Source of the DNA: an uncultured Kiloniellaceae bacterium
GTDB taxonomy: Bacteria; Pseudomonadota; Alphaproteobacteria; Kiloniellales; Kiloniellaceae
Assembly (NCBI GenBank): GCA_947500035.1
Contig: CANMQP010000022.1
Span: 1 to 47,358, forward strand
Reading direction: 5' to 3'
DNA: 47,358 nt
Shown one piece after another: positions 16,306-24,852 of this stretch. Under the pieces are notes generated by a model. That model was not told where the DNA came from. It saw only the letters and a list, made by a program, of their open reading frames with translations, and ran no database searches. The position numbers and the translations under genes were made by a program. Each line of letters begins with the position of its first letter. Positions within the stretch are counted from its first letter, which is position 1.

Positions 16306-16332
16306 TGTTCTGCCAATACTGTTCTGCCAATA
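16306..16332. repeat. Tandem 14-bp duplication right after nrdA
   Basis: TGTTCTGCCAATAC at 16306-16319 is repeated almost fully at 16320-16332, beginning at the first base after the nrdA stop codon. Confidence 0.85.
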
Positions 16333-16453
16333 ACCTTCTGGCGATGATGCAATGCCGGGCCCGGTCGCCTCGGGCAAACAAGATCCTGGTCATTTGACCG
16401 CCTAGACCGATTTTCAGCGTTTCAGGAACCGGAACGCAGTTTACTTTTTAAGA

Positions 16454-16486
16454 GCCTCTCACCAGTTCAAGTAGGGCGTGAGAGGC
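16454..16486 (+). terminator. Hairpin between nrdA and nrdB
   Basis: A perfect 9-bp stem, GCCTCTCAC with GTGAGAGGC, with a 15-nt loop, followed by CTTCGTTT. It is a weak terminator or an mRNA-stability element that could set the ratio of the two subunits. Confidence 0.5.
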
Positions 16487-16565
16487 CTTCGTTTCTGCGA
16501 AGCGAAATAAATTATCCGGCAAGGCCGCGGACCCGGGTTCGCCCTGCCGCAAAGGAGAACACCCC

Positions 16566-17525
16566 ATGTCCCTGTTGGATGCCAGTCCGGTTTACAAGCC
16601 TTTCCGTTACCCCTGGGCCTATGACGCCTGGCTGATGCAACAACGGATCCACTGGCTGCCGGAAGAGGTTCCGCTCGCGGACGATGTCAAGGATTGGCAG
16701 CAAAAGCTGAGCGCCGGGGAAAAGAACCTGCTGTCGCAGATCTTCCGTTTCTTTACGCAGTCGGATGTGGAAGTGAACAACTGCTACATGAAGCATTACA
16801 GCCAGGTCTTTCAGCCGACCGAAGTGCAGATGATGCTCTCCGCTTTCTCCAACATGGAGACGGTGCACATCGCCGCCTACTCGCATCTGCTCGATACCAT
16901 CGGTATGCCCGAGTCCGAGTATTCCGCCTTCCTCCACTACAAGGAGATGAAGGATAAGTACGACTACATGCAGGAGTTCGGTGTCGAGACGAAGGAAGAC
17001 ATCGCGCTGACTTTGGCGGTGTTCGGCGCCTTTACCGAAGGCCTGCAGCTCTTCGCCAGCTTTGCGATCCTGCTGAACTTCCCGCGCTTCAATAAAATGA
17101 AGGGCATGGGCCAGATCGTCTCCTGGTCGGTCCGCGACGAAACCCTGCACACCCAGTCGGCGATTCGCCTCTTCAAGACCTTCATCGGCGAAAACCCGGA
17201 AATCTGGACCGACGACTTTGAGCGTGAGCTCTACAAGGCCTGCGAGACCATCGTCACCCACGAAGATGCCTTCATCGATCTGGCTTTCGAGATGGAAGGC
17301 ATCGAAGGTTTGACCGCCGATGAGGTGAAAGCCTACATCCGCTACATCGCCGACCGTCGCCTGAATCAGCTCGGCCTCCAACCGCTTTACCGCACCGAGA
17401 AGAACCCCCTGCCCTGGCTCGACGCCATGCTGAACGGTGTCGAACACGTCAACTTCTTCGAAAACCGCGCGACCGAATACACCAAAGCGGCCACGAAGGG
17501 TTCCTGGGAAGAAGCCTTCGCCTGA
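16566..17525 (+). CDS. nrdB: Class I ribonucleotide reductase, beta (radical) subunit
   Basis: 319 aa. It makes the radical needed by NrdA. All six metal ligands can be read: D67, E98, H101, E158, E192 (RDETLH) and H195. Y105 (METVHIAAYSHL) matches the radical tyrosine Y122 of E. coli NrdB, so this is a tyrosyl-radical type, not a Phe-containing class Ic form. There is no ATP-cone at its N-terminus. The protein is shorter than E. coli NrdB (376 aa). The ATG at 16566 is preceded by AAAGGAGAAC. It is the second gene of the nrd unit and is followed by a T run without a good hairpin. Confidence 0.95.
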   Translation: MSLLDASPVYKPFRYPWAYDAWLMQQRIHWLPEEVPLADDVKDWQQKLSAGEKNLLSQIFRFFTQSDVEVNNCYMKHYSQVFQPTEVQMMLSAFSNMETVHIAAYSHLLDTIGMPESEYSAFLHYKEMKDKYDYMQEFGVETKEDIALTLAVFGAFTEGLQLFASFAILLNFPRFNKMKGMGQIVSWSVRDETLHTQSAIRLFKTFIGENPEIWTDDFERELYKACETIVTHEDAFIDLAFEMEGIEGLTADEVKAYIRYIADRRLNQLGLQPLYRTEKNPLPWLDAMLNGVEHVNFFENRATEYTKAATKGSWEEAFA

Positions 17526-17695
17526 TCGGCATGAGGACTCGATTTTTTTGCGCCAGAGGCCTCAATCCGCCGTTTAAGAGACCTGACAGCAGCGCAGGCT
17601 GCCCTGTCCGGGGTGATGAGCCGTCTCAGATGACGCCATCACCCTGGATCGCTTCCGGATCCCGATTTCGAGTCTTTTTATCTGAGATGTGACCT

Positions 17696-17719
17696 CTCCT
17701 GACAGAACCTTGTCAGGAG
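17696..17719. terminator. Hairpin between nrdB and the EamA gene
   Basis: A perfect 9-bp stem, CTCCTGACA with TGTCAGGAG, with a 6-nt loop. It has no T run, so it may be a leader hairpin of the next gene instead of a terminator. Confidence 0.4.
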
Positions 17720-17768
17720 CTCCTCGGTAGTATTGGCTATCCTTTCGAGACCGGGGCCCAGAACAGAC

Positions 17769-18677
17769 ATGACCACACTTCCCGCGACTGACAACAGCAC
17801 GGCAGACAATGCCCGGCGGCACCTGATCGGTGTTCTGCTCGTGCTGGCCTCGGCAGTCGTTTTCAGTCTGGCCGGCATCCTGACCAAGGTGATTGAGAGC
17901 GATGCCTGGACCATCGCCTGCTGGCGTGGCCTCTTCGGCGCGGTCTTCATCACGCTTTATGTCCTCTGGCGCGAACGCAAATCCGGCGCCAGGCTAGGGG
18001 ATAGCTTCTCACTTGGTTGGCGGGGCTGGCTGCTGGCCAGCATCGGCAGCCTCTCGACTCTCGCCTTCATCAACGCCTTCAAGCTGACCTACGTCGCGAA
18101 CGTCGCGATCATCTACGCCACCGCGCCCTTCATCGCGGCGGCCCTGGAATGGATGATTCGCGGCGTGGGCGTTCGGCCGTCGACCATGCTCGCCGCAACC
18201 ACGTCCCTGCTGGGAGTGGCGGTCATGGTCGGCGCCAGCGCTGCAAGCGGCGCACTGGCAGGTGATCTTCTGGCGCTCGGCATGACCCTGGGCATGGCGC
18301 TTTACATGGTTCTGATCCGGGTCTTTACGCAGACGCCGGTCGTTATGGCCGCAGCCGCATCAGCGCTTCAGCTCTTTGTTCTGGGCTGGTTCGTCACCGA
18401 TCCTCTGGCCGTTTCGCAAAGCGACGCCATTCTGCTTGTCCTCTTCGGCGTGGTCTTTGCGGCCGCCGCCATCCTTCTGACCGAGGGAACCCGCCTGATC
18501 CCAGCTGCCGAGTCCGGCCTGCTGGGGTCTGCCGAGACACCTTTTGCCGTCCTCTTCGCGTGGCTGATTCTGTCGGAACTGCCCCCGGGCGCCAGCTTCA
18601 TCGGCGGGGCCATCGTGATTTTCGCCGTCCTCGGCCACGCTGCTCGGGATTTTCTCAAGCCCCCTACGACCGCGTAG
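17769..18677 (+). CDS. EamA/DMT-family transporter
   Basis: 302 aa with about ten membrane helices, in two repeated EamA halves (first about 20-150, second about 165-295). Drug/metabolite transporters of this type often export amino acids or other small metabolites from the cytoplasm; the substrate cannot be told from sequence. Typical signs are SLAGILTKVIESDAWTI with W-R-G-L-F in the first half and AAESGLLGSAETPFAVLFAW in the second. The ATG at 17769 is preferred; a TTG 36 nt upstream is in frame. It is convergent with the VWA gene after 26 nt. Confidence 0.85.
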   Translation: MTTLPATDNSTADNARRHLIGVLLVLASAVVFSLAGILTKVIESDAWTIACWRGLFGAVFITLYVLWRERKSGARLGDSFSLGWRGWLLASIGSLSTLAFINAFKLTYVANVAIIYATAPFIAAALEWMIRGVGVRPSTMLAATTSLLGVAVMVGASAASGALAGDLLALGMTLGMALYMVLIRVFTQTPVVMAAAASALQLFVLGWFVTDPLAVSQSDAILLVLFGVVFAAAAILLTEGTRLIPAAESGLLGSAETPFAVLFAWLILSELPPGASFIGGAIVIFAVLGHAARDFLKPPTTA

Positions 18678-18703
18678 CAGGGATCAGCCATTCGCCTTCG
18701 CGG

Positions 18704-19894
18704 TCAATAAGCGATGCCTTTCGCCGCTCCCTGTTCACGGATAATCGCGCCGACCTCACCGTCGAAGGAATCGCTATCACCGCGCCTGGCCAATTCCTTT
18801 TTGATGTAGCCGTCGCGCTGGGTCACCAGATCGTTGATCTTCCGCCGCAAGGCATTGCGCTCAGCGACCCGTTCCGCGATCGCCGCTTCCTGCTCTTGTT
18901 GGCTCAATCCCTGAAGCTCGACGGGAAGATTCTCAGGCTTTACGGCATCGAGTGTCACACGACCCGAGACCAGATCGTTGATCAGCTCACCTCGCCCGGT
19001 GACAATTTCCTCTTCCGCGCCCTTCGATTTCTGATAGGCGGATTTATCGGCGATAACCGAGCTGGGTGCTGCCGCAGAGCGTTCGAGCTTTTCCAGCACC
19101 TCGTCCTGCTGGGCGCGTCCGCCGTAAGGTAGCGCCGTGCGGTTCAGGCGGTGATTGAGCGACTGAATATCCTGATCGTAGGGAGTCTCGATGACCTGCA
19201 TATTGCCGCTTTGCGGAATGGCCGCGAAGCGCCCCTGGGCCAGCCGGGCGATTTCCCGCCAGACTTCGGCCGTGTCGCGGGCATTGCCGGCCAAAACCGT
19301 ATTGATCACGATATCCCGCTTCGCCGCGAGCCGCGCGGTGACGTGATACTTAACGTCGTCGCTGTAATTCATTTTCGGCGGCGCATCACCGACCAGGAAG
19401 ACGACGCGATAGACCGAGCGCCCCCGGTCCCAGCTCAAGCCATTGACCGCGTCGTCCAGGGCTTGATTGACGGACTCCGGTGTGTCGCCGCCGCCATCGG
19501 CTTCGAATTTCAGCAGCTCACCGTAAATCCGGTCGATATCATCGGTTAGATCGAAGCTCCGCGTGACATAGGCGTCACCCCGGTCCCGGTAACCGATCAA
19601 GCCCATACGCAGATCCGGCGCCACTTCGGCGTCCAGCATTTCCTTCGCGATGGACCAGATCTTCACCTTTGCGCCCTGGATCAGATTCGCCATGGATCCG
19701 GTGGTATCCAACAGAAAGACCACATCGATCTTTGGCTTGATCTGCCGTTGCCCATTTTCATCTTGGGAATCGGCGTGGCCCTGATGGTCGCGCTTGAAAT
19801 GCGCATCGCTGGAAGGCTGCTGAGCAGCCACCGGCAACCCCGCCAAAATCATGCAGATCGCCGCCGCCATCGCGGCAGCCGTCAGTCGTCCCAT
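18704..19894 (-). CDS. Exported von Willebrand factor A-domain protein
   Basis: 396 aa. A signal peptide of about 24 residues (ends PVAAQ) sends it out of the cytoplasm. The VWA domain spans about 52-235, with the metal-binding MIDAS motif DTTGSM near residue 63 and GGGDTPE further on. The last 120 residues are charged and helical (EKLERSAAAPSS, then ERVAERNALRRKINDL), perhaps coiled coil. VWA domains bind protein partners through a divalent metal. The partner is unknown. GAGAGG lies 8 nt before the ATG. Confidence 0.82.
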   Translation of the reverse strand: MGRLTAAAMAAAICMILAGLPVAAQQPSSDAHFKRDHQGHADSQDENGQRQIKPKIDVVFLLDTTGSMANLIQGAKVKIWSIAKEMLDAEVAPDLRMGLIGYRDRGDAYVTRSFDLTDDIDRIYGELLKFEADGGGDTPESVNQALDDAVNGLSWDRGRSVYRVVFLVGDAPPKMNYSDDVKYHVTARLAAKRDIVINTVLAGNARDTAEVWREIARLAQGRFAAIPQSGNMQVIETPYDQDIQSLNHRLNRTALPYGGRAQQDEVLEKLERSAAAPSSVIADKSAYQKSKGAEEEIVTGRGELINDLVSGRVTLDAVKPENLPVELQGLSQQEQEAAIAERVAERNALRRKINDLVTQRDGYIKKELARRGDSDSFDGEVGAIIREQGAAKGIAY

Positions 19895-20037
19895 AGCAAC
19901 AGCCTCTCGTCAGGAATATGAAGAGACGACAGAAGGCCAGGACATGACGACCGGCAAAGGGCCGGGAAAAGGCGAATTTAGGGCAAAGCTGTGTCGGTTT
20001 GCGGAAGATGAGACAGCCGCGGACCCGCGGCCGGGCT

Positions 20038-20169
20038 TCAAACGTCAGGCAACTCCGGCGCAGATTGTTCGGACACAGGCGGCGTTTTTTCACCCCGCGC
20101 ACACAGCAGGATGCACGCCAAACCCAATCCGATCGCACCCCAGAGGACGCCAGCGTAGATCAATTCCAT
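20038..20169 (-). CDS. Tiny single-pass membrane protein
   Basis: 43 aa. One membrane helix (about 4-24, YAGVLWGAIGLGLACILLC) and a polar Ser/Pro/Glu tail. GGGAG lies 10 nt before the ATG at 20169. The frame is open further upstream, but no ribosome site is there and the composition changes. I recognise no family. It is upstream of the VWA gene on the same strand with 143 nt between, so it may be in the same transcript. Confidence 0.5.
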   Translation of the reverse strand: MELIYAGVLWGAIGLGLACILLCARGEKTPPVSEQSAPELPDV

Positions 20170-20496
20170 GTTTTCCGATCTCCCAGCATCACCGGATTGC
20201 ACCCGCGGAGTTAGTCTCTTCCGCTTATGCCTTAGATAGATTAACGGTCGGTTAGATTCGCGTGACAACTGTCGGATTTGCCGGGCGCAAACCACAGATC
20301 TGGCATGCGGAAAACGCATGGCAGCGTACCGCAGCGCCAAGAAGCCCAAGCAGAGCGTCATGCCCCGCCTCAAATCGATGTTCCGAAGGATCGCAAGTGC
20401 GGCCAGATGTGCTGAGAAATTGCGGTTGGTCGCCCTACATCACTTACCTATGATCCTGCGGTGACAGGCATTTCCACAGCGATACGGGGTTAGGGC
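20170..20496. other. Divergent spacer upstream of the CoxL-like gene
   Basis: 327 nt between the tiny membrane protein and the divergent molybdoenzyme gene. It should hold both promoters. I see no further gene, repeat or strong hairpin in it. Confidence 0.5.
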
Positions 20497-22860
20497 ATGG
20501 TGAAATTCGGGATCGGCCAAGGATTGCGGCGCGTCGAGGATGAGCGTCTTTTGACCGGCCATGGCCGCTACACGGACGACATCAAGGAGGATGGCGAAGT
20601 CTTCGGTTATGTTCTGCGCAGTCCCCACGCCCACGCCGACATCCGTTCCATGGACCTGGAAGATGCCAAGGCCGCACCGGGTGTTTTGGGGGTTTACAGC
20701 CATGAAGACCTTACGGCTGACGGGGTCCAGAATATTCCCTGCATGACGCCCATTCCCGGCAAAAACGGCACAACCCCCATCATGCCGCCCCGTCCCGCAT
20801 TGGCCAACGGCCGGGTCCGGCACATCGGCGATCCCGTCGCCTTTGTGGTCGCGGAGACGCTCGAGCAGGCCAGAGACGCCGCCGAGTTGATTTTTGTCGA
20901 CTATGCGGATCTGCCCGCCAACGTGCACTCCGACAAAGCCCTGGAGCCCGGCACGCCGCAGATCTGGGACGAAGCTCCCGGAAACCTCTGCCTGGATTGG
21001 GAACATGGTGACCGGGCGGCTACAGACGCCGTAATTGAGAATGCTCATAAGGTCGTCAGGCTGGACCTGATCAATAACCGGGTCGTGGTCAATGCCATGG
21101 AACCCAGGGGCGCTTTGGCCAGTTACGACCCCGAAAGCGATGAGATGACCCTGGTCAGCGGCAGTCAGGGCGTCTTCTCGCTTCGCAATCAGCTCGCCGA
21201 GCGCATCTTCCAGGTTCCGCCGGAAAAGATCCGGGTCCGGACCCAGGATGTGGGCGGCGGCTTCGGCATGAAGATCTTTGTTTATCCGGAGCAGGTTCTG
21301 GTGATGTTTGCGGCGCGGCGGCTAAGGCGGCCTGTCCGTTGGACCGGTGACCGCAGCGAGAGCTTTATGAGCGACAGTCAGGGCCGCGACCATGTGACGA
21401 GCCTGGAGGCCGGCCTCGACGAAAACGGCAAGATCATCGCTCTGAAGGTTTTGACCATCGCCGATCTGGGCGCCTATCTTTCTAACTTCGGGCCTTACAT
21501 CCCCACGCTCTGTGGATCGTACCTGCTGTGTGGCGTCTATACGATCCCGACGCTCTACGTGGAGGTGAAGTGCGTCTTCACCAACACTGTCCCGGTCGAT
21601 GCCTATCGCGGTGCCGGCCGGCCCGAAGCGGCCTACGCCATCGAGCGCCTGATCGACTACGCCGCCCGCGAGATTGCTATTGCCCCCGACGAAATGCGCC
21701 GCCGGAACTTCATTCAGCCAGATGCCATGCCCTTTGAGACCTGCACAGGCATCACTTACGACACGGGCGACTTTGCCCAAATCATGCGCCGGGCCCAGGA
21801 GGCCTCCGACTGGGGCAACTTCGAAGCCCGCCGTGTAGAGGCAAAGACGCGCGGCAAGCTGCGCGGACAGGGCATGGCGTCCTATATCGAAGCCTGTGGG
21901 GGCATCGGCGAGGAAGAAGCGCGCATCAAAGTGAACGCCGACGGCGGGATCACGCTTTTCATCGGAACCCAGAACAACGGGCAGGGTCATGCCACCGCTT
22001 ACGCTCAGATCATTGGAGACCGGCTCGGTCTGGAACCGGAACAGATCGAGCTGCGCCAGGGCGACACCAATGAACTCACCTCCGGCGGCGGTACCGGCGG
22101 CTCCCGCTCCGTTCTGATGGGCGGCATGGCAATCACCGGCGCTTCCGAGAAAGTGATTGCCCGCGCCCGCGAGATCGCCGGGCACTTGCTGGAAGCGGCA
22201 ACGGACGACATCGAATATAGCGGGGGTATCCTCTCCATCGCGGGCACCGATCGCCGGGTCTCTCTGGCGGACGTTGCGCAAGCCGCCCAAACGGCGACCG
22301 GCCTGCCTCCTGAGGCGGCCGAAGCCGTGAAAGACGGGATCGACGAGACCGCCAAATACACGGACACGCCCCCGAAGACCTATCCCAATGGCAGCCACAT
22401 TTGCGAAGTCGAAATCGACGCGGACACCGGTGTCGCCAAAGTGGTGCGCTATGTCATCTATGACGATTTCGGCACGGTCATAAATCCCCTGATGGCGGCG
22501 GGTCAGGTCCATGGCGGCACTGTGCAGGGCATCGGTCAGGCCCTCCTTGAACAGACGGTCTACGATCCGGACACGGGGCAACTGCTTACCGGTTCCTACC
22601 TGGATTACTGTATGCCGCGCGCCGACGATATTCCGGACATCGAACTGACCATGGTCGAAGATATGCCCTGCACCACCAACGACATGGGCATGAAAGGCGC
22701 GGGGGAAGCCGGATGCATCGGTGCGCCGCCGGCTGTGATCAATGCAATTGTCGACGCACTCGCGCCCCTGGGGGTCCGGCATGTCGATATGCCGGCCACC
22801 CCGGAGAAAATCTGGCGGCTGATTCAAACCGCCAACGCGAATCGGGTGGCGGCTGAATAA
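20497..22860 (+). CDS. Xanthine dehydrogenase/CoxL-family molybdopterin-binding subunit
   Basis: 787 aa. It is the large, molybdenum-cofactor subunit of the aldehyde oxidase / xanthine dehydrogenase / CO dehydrogenase family. GGGFGMK (near 252) contacts the cofactor, AYRGAGR (near 368) is the active-site loop of form II CoxL-like enzymes (form I CO dehydrogenases have AYRCSFR), and KGAGEAG near the end carries the catalytic glutamate. It therefore probably hydroxylates an aldehyde or N-heterocycle, not CO. Members normally work with an FAD (CoxM) and a 2Fe-2S (CoxS) subunit; neither is in the window, so they must be elsewhere or replaced. The ATG at 20497 follows a GGGGTTAGGG stretch. Confidence 0.88.
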   Translation: MVKFGIGQGLRRVEDERLLTGHGRYTDDIKEDGEVFGYVLRSPHAHADIRSMDLEDAKAAPGVLGVYSHEDLTADGVQNIPCMTPIPGKNGTTPIMPPRPALANGRVRHIGDPVAFVVAETLEQARDAAELIFVDYADLPANVHSDKALEPGTPQIWDEAPGNLCLDWEHGDRAATDAVIENAHKVVRLDLINNRVVVNAMEPRGALASYDPESDEMTLVSGSQGVFSLRNQLAERIFQVPPEKIRVRTQDVGGGFGMKIFVYPEQVLVMFAARRLRRPVRWTGDRSESFMSDSQGRDHVTSLEAGLDENGKIIALKVLTIADLGAYLSNFGPYIPTLCGSYLLCGVYTIPTLYVEVKCVFTNTVPVDAYRGAGRPEAAYAIERLIDYAAREIAIAPDEMRRRNFIQPDAMPFETCTGITYDTGDFAQIMRRAQEASDWGNFEARRVEAKTRGKLRGQGMASYIEACGGIGEEEARIKVNADGGITLFIGTQNNGQGHATAYAQIIGDRLGLEPEQIELRQGDTNELTSGGGTGGSRSVLMGGMAITGASEKVIARAREIAGHLLEAATDDIEYSGGILSIAGTDRRVSLADVAQAAQTATGLPPEAAEAVKDGIDETAKYTDTPPKTYPNGSHICEVEIDADTGVAKVVRYVIYDDFGTVINPLMAAGQVHGGTVQGIGQALLEQTVYDPDTGQLLTGSYLDYCMPRADDIPDIELTMVEDMPCTTNDMGMKGAGEAGCIGAPPAVINAIVDALAPLGVRHVDMPATPEKIWRLIQTANANRVAAE

Positions 22861-22870
22861 AGAAGCCGCT

Positions 22871-22903
22871 AGAAACGGGCCATGGATCATCAGGCCCGGT
22901 TCT
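22871..22903 (+). terminator. Terminator-like hairpin after the CoxL-like gene
   Basis: AGAAACGGGCC pairs with GGCCCGGTTCT over 10 of 11 positions around an 11-nt loop, 10 nt after the stop codon. No proper T run follows, so termination may be weak. Confidence 0.45.
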
Positions 22904-22938
22904 ATTGCAGCTGAGCCCGCAGACGCAAAGTGACAGCG

Positions 22939-23814
22939 ATGAGCGACAAGACTGACGAAGCAATATCGGCAGACGCGGTGCGCCCGGCGGCTTCCGAGGA
23001 ATCGGAAAGCGATGATCTGATGGCCGCACTGCGGCTGATCGCAGAGCGGGCGGGCAAGGTCATCCTGCAGTATTACGTCGACGCCGAAGAGATTGCAGTG
23101 CGCGAGAAAGACGACGCCTCCCCGGTTACCGATGCGGACGAAGCCGCCGAAACCTTTATCCTGGGTGCACTCAACACGCTGACGCCGCACATTCCGGTGG
23201 TATCGGAAGAAGCCGCGTCTGCCGGTGAGATCCCCGAAATCGATGGGGATTTCTTCTGGCTGGTCGACCCCCTCGACGGCACCAAGGAGTTTATTTCGCG
23301 CAATGGCGAGTTCACCGTGAACATCGCTTTGATTGAGCACGGTGTGCCGGTTGCCGGCGTCGTTCATGCCCCGGCCCTGGCGATGACCTGGACCGGCGCA
23401 GGGGAAGGCACGGCCAGCTTCTCGGAAACCGACAATCCGCCCATGAAGATCTCGGTTCGGGAAATCCCGGACGAGGGTGCGACCGTCGTGGCCAGCCGCC
23501 GCCATGGCACCGGCGAGAAACTGGAGCGGTTCCTGGCCAGCCGCAGGATCAACGACCGGGTAACCGCAGGCAGCTCACTCAAATTCTGTCTGGTGGCGAG
23601 CGGACAAGCCGACGTTTATCCACGCTTCGGGCGCACCATGGAGTGGGACACCGCCGCCGGACACGCGGTATTGCTGGCCGCCGGGGGCGACGTCTGGACG
23701 CTGCAGAACGAACCGCTCGACTACGGCAAGCCCGGATTCGAAAATCCCGACTTTATCGCCGAGGGCGTTCATCTCGATGCGGGTTATGAGCCCGCTCGAA
23801 CAGAAGACCAATAG
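22939..23814 (+). CDS. cysQ: 3'(2'),5'-bisphosphate nucleotidase CysQ
   Basis: 291 aa. It removes the 3'-phosphate from adenosine 3',5'-bisphosphate, a by-product of sulfate assimilation, in the cytosol. The inositol-monophosphatase fold is shown by SEEAAS near 92, DPLDGTKEF near 113 (metal-binding Asp residues) and EWDTAAGHA near 235. It is longer at the N-terminus than E. coli CysQ (246 aa) by a Ser/Glu-rich stretch of about 30 residues. The ATG at 22939 is chosen; a GTG three codons earlier is also in frame and no strong ribosome site decides. Confidence 0.88.
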   Translation: MSDKTDEAISADAVRPAASEESESDDLMAALRLIAERAGKVILQYYVDAEEIAVREKDDASPVTDADEAAETFILGALNTLTPHIPVVSEEAASAGEIPEIDGDFFWLVDPLDGTKEFISRNGEFTVNIALIEHGVPVAGVVHAPALAMTWTGAGEGTASFSETDNPPMKISVREIPDEGATVVASRRHGTGEKLERFLASRRINDRVTAGSSLKFCLVASGQADVYPRFGRTMEWDTAAGHAVLLAAGGDVWTLQNEPLDYGKPGFENPDFIAEGVHLDAGYEPARTEDQ

Positions 23815-24116
23815 CCGAGCCTGCCGACATCATACCTCAGGATCTGTTGAGGTTCGGGATATCGCTCTTCGCGGGTCGAGCGGTCTAAATCTGCATCAAT
23901 GATCGGGGCGGCCTCACCTCGTGTCACGATTTTGTGTTGAGACCTGATTTGCCCGCGTTCTCCCGAAGCCAGAGACTGCCGGTGTCGTCGCGCCCAGCGG
24001 CGCACACACGAGAGCTGTTCTCATTTGTTTATGTGGCGAATGCCCGACCGGACGACAGCTGCTGAGGCTGTTTCTGTTTTTTTGGGCGGGCCAATGAAAT
24101 TCAGGAGCTTCTATCC
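23815..24116. other. Spacer upstream of the Cys-rich lipoprotein
   Basis: 302 nt. An open frame on the minus strand (ending inside cysQ) lacks a ribosome site and matches nothing I know. The last 25 nt hold AGGAG for the next gene. No strong promoter or hairpin can be named. Confidence 0.5.
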
Positions 24117-24500
24117 ATGACAACACAGAAAACCAAGATGCTTGCGTCCACCAGCCGCCGGAGCGTCATCATGGGCGGCGTGGCACTGGCCAGTGCCACC
24201 CTGCTGAGCGCTTGTGCCAGCAAAGGCAAGGACAAAGGCTACAACCCTTGCAACCCCTGTGCAGCGAAAAACCCCTGCAACCCGTGCAATCCCTGCAATC
24301 CCTGTGCAGCCAAGAACCCCTGCAATCCCTGCAACCCTTGCGCCGCCAAGAATCCATGTAATCCTTGCAATCCCTGTGCAGCCAAGAATCCCTGCAACCC
24401 CTGCGCTGCCAAGAACCCCTGCAATCCTTGTGCGGCAAAGAACCCCTGCAACCCTTGCAATCCCTGCGCAGCCAAGAAGAACCCCTGCGCGGCGAGCTAA
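24117..24500 (+). CDS. Cys-rich NPC-repeat lipoprotein with Tat-like signal
   Basis: 127 aa. SRRSV at 13-17 and a hydrophobic stretch lead to the lipobox LLSAC with C33 as lipid site, so the mature protein of 95 residues should be folded before export or at least anchored in the envelope. From residue 43 it consists of NPC triplets in groups of two to four, each group closed by AAK: 20 repeat cysteines at regular CxxC spacing. There are no His, Asp or Glu in the repeat. Dense CxxC motifs suggest binding of soft metals (copper, zinc, cadmium) or a disulfide network. I know of similar NPC-rich exported proteins only as uncharacterised. AGGAG lies 9 nt before the ATG. It stands alone, with no obvious maturation or transport gene beside it. 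Confidence 0.8.
   Translation: MTTQKTKMLASTSRRSVIMGGVALASATLLSACASKGKDKGYNPCNPCAAKNPCNPCNPCNPCAAKNPCNPCNPCAAKNPCNPCNPCAAKNPCNPCAAKNPCNPCAAKNPCNPCNPCAAKKNPCAAS
24242..24495 (+). repeat. In-gene DNA repeat encoding NPC/AAK units
   Basis: The DNA repeats with the protein: 9-bp AAY CCY TGY units and AAC CCC TGC GCA GCC AAG blocks. Synonymous positions differ between units (AATCCC, AACCCT, AACCCC), so the array is not a fresh duplication; the amino-acid pattern is conserved while the DNA has drifted, which points to selection on the protein. Confidence 0.85.
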
Positions 24501-24852
24501 CGCGTTTCGCGTTCAAGCGAGGATATCTATTCGAAGGCCCATCCGAGGCGGCATTTGCAGTGCACAACGCGTTCGGATGGGTCAGAGAATGCGGTTAACA
24601 CGATACGAGCTCATCGGTCCGTACCGACATGCGTAAGCGGCGGCAGACTCCATAGTATTGAAACAGGGACTGCCGCCGTTGCTTTATCCCGATCCTAATC
24701 CAATCGGCCTGCCGTAACGCCCCTCCTTCTTATGCCCAATTGACGCCACCGAAGTCTGGAGTCACAAGAAGTTAAAGTGCTATTCTGTCTCGGCAGAGAG
24801 AACCGGGTACAGGCTCATCGTTTCAAAACACTTCGGAAAATTGGGTAGATAA
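24501..24852. other. 352-nt spacer with two inverted repeats
   Basis: After the Cys-rich gene there are two long-loop inverted repeats: CCCATCCGA with TCGGATGGG (about 24540-24582) and CGGCGGCAG (24638) with CTGCCGCCG (24670-24678), the latter followed by TTGCTTTA. The second may end transcription. The rest should hold the SDR promoter. I see no small gene. Confidence 0.5.
24638..24678 (+). terminator. Possible terminator of the Cys-rich lipoprotein gene
   Basis: A 9-bp perfect stem, CGGCGGCAG with CTGCCGCCG, with a 23-nt loop and a short T-rich tail. The long loop makes it a weak candidate. Confidence 0.4.

Noticed and set aside
21322-23505. 727-aa open frame antisense to the CoxL-like and cysQ genes
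   Set aside because: It spans two well-supported genes on the other strand, has no recognisable motif and no ribosome site.
23784-24005. Small minus-strand gene or transposase remnant after cysQ
   Set aside because: No ribosome site, no known motif, and it overlaps the end of cysQ.
24239-24475. Minus-strand frame with AQGLQGF repeats opposite the NPC protein
   Set aside because: It is simply the reverse reading of the repeat array and has no start signal; the plus strand has AGGAG and an export signal.
24242-24495. CRISPR-like repeat array
   Set aside because: Units are 9-18 bp, in frame and without unique spacers of constant length; they encode a protein.
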